This document shows, piece after piece, positions 7,880-12,173 of a stretch of DNA of 12,173 nucleotides. The notes under the pieces were generated by a model. It had not been told where the DNA came from and searched no databases. It worked only from the letters and a program-made list of their open reading frames with translations. Source of the stretch: Hyphomicrobiales bacterium (GTDB taxonomy: Bacteria > Pseudomonadota > Alphaproteobacteria > Parvibaculales > Parvibaculaceae); contig JAATFR010000219.1 of NCBI GenBank assembly GCA_015655095.1, forward strand, positions 1 to 12,173, read 5' to 3'. The position numbers and the translations under genes are program-made. Numbering within the stretch: the stretch's first letter is position 1; every line of letters begins with the position of its first letter.

Positions 7880-9055
7880 TTACGGTGCGCTTGCCTGATT
7901 GGCGCTCACGGTCTGTTCGATCAGCTCTTCTGCGCCGGATGTCTGGCCCGAGAACACCTGCGTTGTCGTGCCCGCGGCAAATACGGGAACGTCGGAGAGG
8001 CGCTTGCCATCAAGATTGTGCACATCCGCCGATACGTCGGCTGAAAGTCCAACACTGAGAGGGTTTTTCCGGATCTCTTCAGCATCAAGTCCGATACGCA
8101 CAGGCAGGCGCTGCACAACCTTGATCCAGTTGCCTGTTGCATTCTGTGGCGGCAGCACCGAGAAAGCGCTGCCAGTGCCTGCGCTGAAGCCGATGATTTT
8201 GCCGTGATAGGTCACGCCGGAACCATAGAGGTCCGTGGTCAGTTTCACAGATTGACCAAGGCGCAGGTCTCGCAATTCCGTTTCCTTGAAGTTCGCGTCG
8301 ACCCATACGCTTTCGAGAGGGACGAGCGTCATCAGCGGGGTCGCAGGCGTCACCTGATCGCCGGGCAGAATGGTTTTCTGGGCGACAATGCCGGTCGCAG
8401 GCGCGCGGACCTTCATGCGCGACAAGCTGATGAAGGCGTTGCGCACATCGGCCTCAGCGGCCTTCACTTGCGGATGGTCGGCCACACTTGTGCCGGTCAC
8501 GAGTGAAGCATCCGCATTCAACTGTGTCTGGGCCTGGGCCATACTGGTTTCGGCAGCGGCAAGACCGACACGGGTGTGATCCAGTGTTTCCTTCGAGACG
8601 CCATTGATGGGGGCAAGCTTCGTGGCGCGGGCCAGATCCTGTCTGGCTTTAATCACCTGCGTCTGCTGGTACTGAAGATTGGCCCTGTCGACGTCGACCA
8701 CCCGGAATGCGTGGGCCACGGTTCTCACCGTCTGCCCAAGGTTGGCCACCGCCTTGTCGAGAGCGACCTGCGCATCCGTTGGATCGAGTTCCAGCAGAAT
8801 GTCGCCTTCTTTCACATATTGCGTGTTCGCCACATAGACGGTCGTCACCGTGCCGGATATTTGCGAGGCCACACTGACCAGGTTGCCATTGACATAGGCG
8901 TCATCCGTCGTCTCGTAAAACCGGTCGATGAAATAATAATGGGCTCCCCAGGCAATACCCCCGATGATCGCGATGGCAAGGAGTATGAGGGGAAGTGACA
9001 GGCGGCTCTTCTTGGGTGCAGGTGGATTATTCGGGTTTTGGCTTTCCACGGTCAT
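7880..9055 (-). CDS. emrA: EmrA/HlyD-family periplasmic membrane-fusion protein
   Basis: Periplasmic adaptor that links the EmrB transporter to the outer-membrane channel. Seen in 391 residues: a short positively charged cytoplasmic head (KKSR), one N-terminal membrane anchor at about 20-43, then TTDDAYVNGNLVSVASQISG, the classic start of the first lipoyl half-motif in EmrA/HlyD proteins. A long alpha-helical hairpin of alternating Ala/Gln/Leu residues follows, then the second lipoyl half VRAPATGIVAQ, and the beta-barrel region with VWVDANFKETEL, also typical of EmrA. The start ATG (9055-9053) overlaps the TGA of the preceding channel gene by 4 nt, an ATGA arrangement that suggests translational coupling. 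The order channel-adaptor-transporter on one strand supports a dedicated complex. Confidence 0.94.
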   Translation of the reverse strand: MTVESQNPNNPPAPKKSRLSLPLILLAIAIIGGIAWGAHYYFIDRFYETTDDAYVNGNLVSVASQISGTVTTVYVANTQYVKEGDILLELDPTDAQVALDKAVANLGQTVRTVAHAFRVVDVDRANLQYQQTQVIKARQDLARATKLAPINGVSKETLDHTRVGLAAAETSMAQAQTQLNADASLVTGTSVADHPQVKAAEADVRNAFISLSRMKVRAPATGIVAQKTILPGDQVTPATPLMTLVPLESVWVDANFKETELRDLRLGQSVKLTTDLYGSGVTYHGKIIGFSAGTGSAFSVLPPQNATGNWIKVVQRLPVRIGLDAEEIRKNPLSVGLSADVSADVHNLDGKRLSDVPVFAAGTTTQVFSGQTSGAEELIEQTVSANQASAP

Positions 9056-10581
9056 TGCCGGGCTCCTGTCACTGAAAGACTTGCATCACTGATATTGAGG
9101 GCTGTCGCCGGATTTTTTTCTGCGTTCCACCAGCCGCCGCCAATCGCACGGACCAGCTGTGTCGTGTTGGCGAAGCGCTGCTCGCTGACATCGATATCAT
9201 CCAGCAGGGCGGTCTGATATTGGCGGTCTGCCGTCAGAACATTCAGATAATCCGTACTGCCTGCATTGAACTGCGCCGTCGCCAGCTTGCGCGAGGCATC
9301 GGCCGTCTGGAGCGACTGCCGACGCAGGGAGGCAGCCGCGCCATCGTTCTCGATCGCCTTCATGGCGGTCGCCACATCGGCAAAGGCGTTCAGTACTGTT
9401 TTGCGGTAGAGTTCACCGGACTGGACATATTGGGCTTTTGCCGCGTCTTCATTGGCTTCCAGCGTGCCGCCATCGAAGATCGGGGCGAGGAGGCTTGCGC
9501 CGAACGACCAGATCACGCCACTTGGCGTAAAGACATCGGTGGTCTTGGTCGCCTGAACGCCGTAGCTGGCGCTGAGCGAAATCGATGGAAGGCGGGCCGC
9601 CGTCGCGACGCCGACGCGGGCGCTGGCTTCATGCAGGGTGGCCTGGGCCATCAATATATCCGGGCGCTGCTGCACAAGTGTCGAAGGCAGGGTGGCCGGG
9701 ATATTTTCTGGCAGGGTGAAGTCGGCAAGCGTGAAATCCGGGGCTTCAAATTCAGCGGGCATTTTGCCGGTCAGAGCCGCCAGCGCATGGGCCGCGGCGC
9801 TTTTCTGCTGAACCAGTGCGGGCAGGGTCGCCTGCGTCGCCTCCAGTTGTGCCTGGGCCTGCAGCGTGTCCGCATGCGTGATTGTGCCTGCATCTTCCTG
9901 TTTCTGGACGATCTTGAGCTGATCGCTTTCAAGCCGGACGAGATCGTTCGTCGCATCGATGCGTGCCTGTGATGCAGCGAGTTCGAACGCGGTCGCGACG
10001 ACCTGATTGACCAATGTCACATAGGTGTCCAGCGCCTGTGCACGGACATAGTCGGTGTTGGCCGCCTGCGCCTCGACCGAGCGGCTGATGCCGCCGAAAA
10101 CATCGAGGTCATAGCTAAGGGTCGGTGTCAGCGAGAAGGTATTGGCTATCCCCTGAAAAGAGGGAGCGGGCTGATAGAGGTAGCTGCCGTTGGCCTTGCC
10201 GCGCGTTGCGCCTGCGCTGAGATCAAGCTGGGGATATTCATCGCCCGCCACAGCGCGAAACTGCGCCTGCGCTGCGGCTATGCCAGCCTGGGCCGCCTTG
10301 AGATCAGGGTTGTTGCCGAGCGCATCGCGGACGAGGCTGTCGAGGCGGGCATTGGCAAACAGGTGGTACCAGTCGTCAGCGACCGCGCCTCCATAAACGA
10401 CGCTTTGAGGCGCAACGTCGGCGCGGCTGGGCGCTTTTGCTGCAACATCGTTTTCAGCCGTAAAGGCCGATACATCAGGAGCTTTTGGTGGCGAAAAATC
10501 CGGGCCCAATGTGCACCCGGACAAGGTGATGAACGCCGCTGCCGCCAGAAGTTTGGAGGAGTGTATGGTACTCAGGCGCAT
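9052..10581 (-). CDS. NodT/TolC-like outer-membrane efflux lipoprotein
   Basis: Outer-membrane channel of the tripartite pump. From ATG 10581 the protein is 509 residues. It begins with MRLS, a hydrophobic stretch and the lipobox LSGC (Cys23), followed by TLGPDFSPP, which is the standard mature start of the NodT family (compare C.xGPdy.xP). Two outer-membrane-efflux repeats follow: the first around PDLKAAQAGIAAAQAQFRA and the second around RPDILMAQATLHEASARVG, each starting the Ala/Gln-rich coiled-coil hairpins of these trimers. The frame stays open to a TTG at 10626, but that start would overlap the marR stop and put 15 residues before the signal peptide. ATG 10581 has AAAGG about 8 bp upstream, so I chose it. 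The spacing is 41 bp from the MarR gene, and the end overlaps emrA by 4 nt. Confidence 0.93.
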   Translation of the reverse strand: MRLSTIHSSKLLAAAAFITLSGCTLGPDFSPPKAPDVSAFTAENDVAAKAPSRADVAPQSVVYGGAVADDWYHLFANARLDSLVRDALGNNPDLKAAQAGIAAAQAQFRAVAGDEYPQLDLSAGATRGKANGSYLYQPAPSFQGIANTFSLTPTLSYDLDVFGGISRSVEAQAANTDYVRAQALDTYVTLVNQVVATAFELAASQARIDATNDLVRLESDQLKIVQKQEDAGTITHADTLQAQAQLEATQATLPALVQQKSAAAHALAALTGKMPAEFEAPDFTLADFTLPENIPATLPSTLVQQRPDILMAQATLHEASARVGVATAARLPSISLSASYGVQATKTTDVFTPSGVIWSFGASLLAPIFDGGTLEANEDAAKAQYVQSGELYRKTVLNAFADVATAMKAIENDGAAASLRRQSLQTADASRKLATAQFNAGSTDYLNVLTADRQYQTALLDDIDVSEQRFANTTQLVRAIGGGWWNAEKNPATALNISDASLSVTGARQ

Positions 10582-10622
10582 GTGCGTGCCTTTCGAAGGC
10601 CGGTGACCGGGAGAAATCTGGA

Positions 10623-11108
10623 TCAATCCGGATTCTTGGTGGAGCCGGGTTTTGAGAAATCTTCCAGCCGGTGGACAAGTTTGCTCAGGTTGTTAATCAG
10701 GCTTTCCGTCTCTTCGGGGGAGAATGGCTCCATAATGCTGTTGAGAAGGGCGACGACATGGTGAGTCTTCTCCATGATGAAAGCCCGCCCTTTTGGCGTC
10801 AGCTCAAGCCTGACTTGGCGTCGGTCATTATCGCAACGTTGCCGGTTAAGAAATCCCTGCTGATCAAGTTGGTCCACGGTTCGCGAGAGTGAACCCTGAT
10901 CATGGCATATGCGGCGGGCAAGCTCCTTGAGGGTCAGGTTCGAGTCATTGTCCAGATGTTTCAGTACCAGCCATTGGGTAAAATTCAGCCCTTGTTCAAG
11001 GGACGTCCGCTCAATGACCTCAGTGATAAGGGTTGCAGAACGGCGCACCAGATAGCCGATGCTGCGATCAACCGAGTAGGTGTCCAACGTGTAGGTCTTC
11101 TCGGGCAT
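10623..11108 (-). CDS. MarR-family transcriptional repressor of the efflux operon
   Basis: Dimeric winged-helix regulator of 161 residues, the usual MarR length. Seen: LNFTQWLVLKHL opens the domain. LTLKELARRICHDQGSLSRTVDQLDQQGFLNR is the helix-turn-helix plus recognition helix (shown here only by its ends and the central DQGSLSRTVDQL). RQRCDNDRRQVRLELTPKG is the wing with the conserved DRR. The C-terminal helices for dimerisation follow. ATG 11108 has GGAG about 6 bp upstream; the TTG at 11153 that extends the frame has no support. As first gene before a channel, an adaptor and a transporter, it most likely represses its own operon and is released by pump substrates, as EmrR/MprA is. An inverted repeat over the promoter supports this. 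Confidence 0.92.
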   Translation of the reverse strand: MPEKTYTLDTYSVDRSIGYLVRRSATLITEVIERTSLEQGLNFTQWLVLKHLDNDSNLTLKELARRICHDQGSLSRTVDQLDQQGFLNRQRCDNDRRQVRLELTPKGRAFIMEKTHHVVALLNSIMEPFSPEETESLINNLSKLVHRLEDFSKPGSTKNPD

Positions 11109-11134
11109 CGGGCACTCCAAACCGGGCCACCCAG

Positions 11135-11163
11135 AAAATGGTTGCCGAAGCAATTAATGTCAA
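11135..11163 (-). promoter_or_regulatory. Promoter of the marR-nodT-emrAB operon
   Basis: On the - strand a perfect -35 box TTGACA (11163-11158) is followed after 17 bp by CATTTT (11140-11135), a weak -10. This would start transcription some 20 nt before the MarR ATG. A strong -35 with a poor -10 suits a repressed promoter. No start-site data are available. Confidence 0.5.
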
Positions 11164-11175
11164 TGCATGTAATTG
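11151..11175. promoter_or_regulatory. Candidate MarR operator (inverted repeat)
   Basis: CAATTA (11151-11156) and TAATTG (11170-11175) form an inverted repeat of 25 bp overall that covers the TTGACA -35 box. An outer pair TTGCC (11142-11146) / GGCAA (11176-11180) is nearly symmetric around it. MarR-family proteins typically bind AT-rich palindromes of about this kind at their own promoters. The assignment is inference. Confidence 0.45.
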
Positions 11176-11205
11176 GGCAAATTTAGAAAATATTATTGTC
11201 TGCAT

Positions 11206-11877
11206 TCATTGCGTGAAAAAACGGGCAATGAAATAGAACATCGTTTTCACGGCGGCGAAGGCCACGGTGAAAATCACCAGATAGGAGATGCCTGTCAGGA
11301 TGTAGCCGCAAAGGGCCGCCAACCCGTCCTTTTCGATCAATCCGAGGCCGAACATGACGATGGCGAGCGCCGGGAGCCCATTGCCGAAGGGAATGGGCAG
11401 GGTGAGGGTGAGGGCCAGTACAAGCACGATAAAGCCGATGACACGCTCCCCGGTACCTTCGACCAGCCAGATCGCACGGGGTTTCAGAAAATGCTCCACC
11501 CTGACCACATAGGGTAATCCCCGGGCAAGCATTGCCTGGAACCTGGACCGGGAGAAGCTGCGCTGCGTAATCCAGCCGGGAAACCAAGGGCGGTTACGGC
11601 CGGCCATGAGCTGGAGCCCGATATAGGCAAGGGGAATGCCCAGAATGGTCGATAGCCCGGGAATGATGATCGGTATCAGGTTCGGCAGGGCCAGTATCAC
11701 CATCAGAAATCCAAAAGCCCGATCATCCAGGGATGTCCGGATTTCATCGAAACTGATGTTGCCTTTGTCGTGAAACAGCAGAAACCGGGCAAGGATGGCA
11801 GAGGTTCTGACCTGGGAGCCCGGTTCTGGCTGGCCCGGAGTCACCGTCAAAGCCGTGCCTTCATTCGAGCCCTCCAT
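11206..11877 (-). CDS. exoD: ExoD-family membrane protein (exopolysaccharide synthesis-related)
   Basis: Integral membrane protein of 223 residues. It resembles ExoD, named from rhizobial mutants altered in exopolysaccharide production and alkali tolerance; its biochemical role is not firmly established. Seen: a soluble N-terminal part with ISFDEIRTSLDDRAFGFLMVILALPNLIP, in which the DDRAFG...LPNLIP block is diagnostic, then PGLSTILGIPLAYIGLQL, and later helices including TLPIPFGNGLPALAIVMFGLGL with the family's IPF.N..PA pattern. About four to five membrane segments are visible. The ATG at 11877 has GGAG about 8 bp upstream. A GTG at 11886 extends the frame by three codons but would overlap that binding site. 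The gene lies 97 bp upstream of the efflux operon on the same strand, with no obvious terminator between, so some read-through is possible. Confidence 0.85.
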   Translation of the reverse strand: MEGSNEGTALTVTPGQPEPGSQVRTSAILARFLLFHDKGNISFDEIRTSLDDRAFGFLMVILALPNLIPIIIPGLSTILGIPLAYIGLQLMAGRNRPWFPGWITQRSFSRSRFQAMLARGLPYVVRVEHFLKPRAIWLVEGTGERVIGFIVLVLALTLTLPIPFGNGLPALAIVMFGLGLIEKDGLAALCGYILTGISYLVIFTVAFAAVKTMFYFIARFFTQ

Positions 11878-11927
11878 GAAGCGCACTCCAAAATTACAAA
11901 CTTGAACAGCCCGACCGCAGCGGGGGC

Positions 11928-11933
11928 ATCATA
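11928..11933 (-). promoter_or_regulatory. Possible -10 element for exoD
   Basis: TATGAT on the - strand matches the -10 consensus at five of six positions and lies 50 bp before the exoD ATG. The only -35 candidate, TTCAAA, sits 15 bp upstream, which is short. Between this element and the ATG, bases about 11909-11927 could form a small GC-rich bulged hairpin in the leader. Confidence 0.3.
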
Positions 11934-11999
11934 GCGCGGCTCCGGTTATTTGAAGCAGTATTCTGATTAATTTGTGGAAAGATGGGACGGATTAATGTC

Positions 12000-12173
12000 T
12001 CAGGCCGCGAGCAAAAGCCGGTGAACCAGTGCATCGAGGCTGACATGATCGAACAGATGTCCGGGAATCCCTGCCGCTTGAGCCGCCGCCAGATCCGTCT
12101 CCTGATCACCTATGAGAAAGCTGTGGGAGGTATCAACCGGCCATGAGGCCATCAGGTCGAGGATCATGCCCGG
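12000..12173 (-). CDS. HAD-family phosphatase, C-terminal part (GmhB-like), cut by window edge
   Basis: Only the last 57 codons are in the window; the gene enters from the right edge. Seen: PGMILDLMASWPVD, then SFLIGDQETDLAAAQAAGIPGHLF, which fits the end of a histidinol-phosphate / heptose-bisphosphate phosphatase type HAD protein. GDxxTD corresponds to HAD motif IV, which binds magnesium, and the AAxAAGI helix follows it. The best guess is D-glycero-D-manno-heptose 1,7-bisphosphate 7-phosphatase or a close relative, acting in lipopolysaccharide core sugar synthesis. The catalytic DxD motif lies outside the window, so the exact substrate is open. The stop lies 122 bp upstream of exoD on the same strand. 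Confidence 0.75.
   Translation of the reverse strand, partial: PGMILDLMASWPVDTSHSFLIGDQETDLAAAQAAGIPGHLFDHVSLDALVHRLLLAA

Noticed and set aside
9220..9972. 250-codon open frame on the + strand
   Set aside because: It lies entirely antisense to the clearly conserved NodT gene, is rich in Arg and Gly, has no family motif, and is a by-product of GC-rich codon bias.
11183..11587. 134-codon open frame antisense in phase to exoD's coding strand
   Set aside because: It is another frame of the - strand exoD gene, whose motifs are clear; the alternative frame has none.
1..12173. CRISPR array, tRNA, insertion sequence, toxin-antitoxin or phage genes
   Set aside because: No regularly spaced repeats, cloverleaf sequences, transposase or integrase motifs, or small toxin-like pairs were recognised on either strand.

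Overview
This 12.2 kb window looks like chromosomal DNA of an alphaproteobacterium. The ExoD-family membrane protein, the NodT-type outer-membrane lipoprotein, the acetylpolyamine amidohydrolase and the moderately high GC all fit this. Acetobacteraceae or a Rhizobiales relative are possible, but the genus is not resolved. No rRNA, tRNA, CRISPR array, transposase or integrase was seen.

Layout. Bases 1-234 are AT-rich and non-coding. Bases 235-2503 lie on the + strand and form a degraded sugar-catabolic patch. It holds an intact family-29 alpha-L-fucosidase (322-1773), then the remains of a type I arylsulfatase (1913-2503) broken by frameshifts, an in-frame stop and internal deletions. Everything from 2504 to the right end is on the - strand. 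An acyltransferase-3 membrane protein (3799-2504) abuts the sulfatase remnant with no spacer, and a GAF-GGDEF protein lies 6 bp upstream of it (4795-3806). Next is an acetylpolyamine amidohydrolase (5989-4955), with a GC-rich hairpin after its stop.

A complete tripartite drug-efflux operon follows, transcribed right to left: MarR repressor (11108-10623), NodT outer-membrane channel (10581-9052), EmrA/HlyD periplasmic adaptor (9055-7880) and EmrB/DHA2 transporter (7831-6233). It ends at a strong intrinsic terminator (6156-6190) and starts from a TTGACA promoter overlapped by an inverted repeat, a likely MarR operator. Upstream are an ExoD-family membrane protein (11877-11206) and the C-terminal end of a HAD phosphatase resembling heptose-bisphosphate phosphatase (12173-12000).

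How the genes relate. The pump operon is self-contained: repressor plus all three envelope layers of an exporter. The fucosidase and dead sulfatase suggest a former ability to use sulfated, fucose-containing glycans. The acyltransferase and GAF-GGDEF protein are probably co-transcribed. The GGDEF active site is degenerate (GGQHF) while the c-di-GMP-binding RxxD site is kept, so the protein may be a c-di-GMP receptor rather than a synthase. That pair is the most interesting signal here; the rest of the window is mostly recognisable housekeeping and accessory functions.
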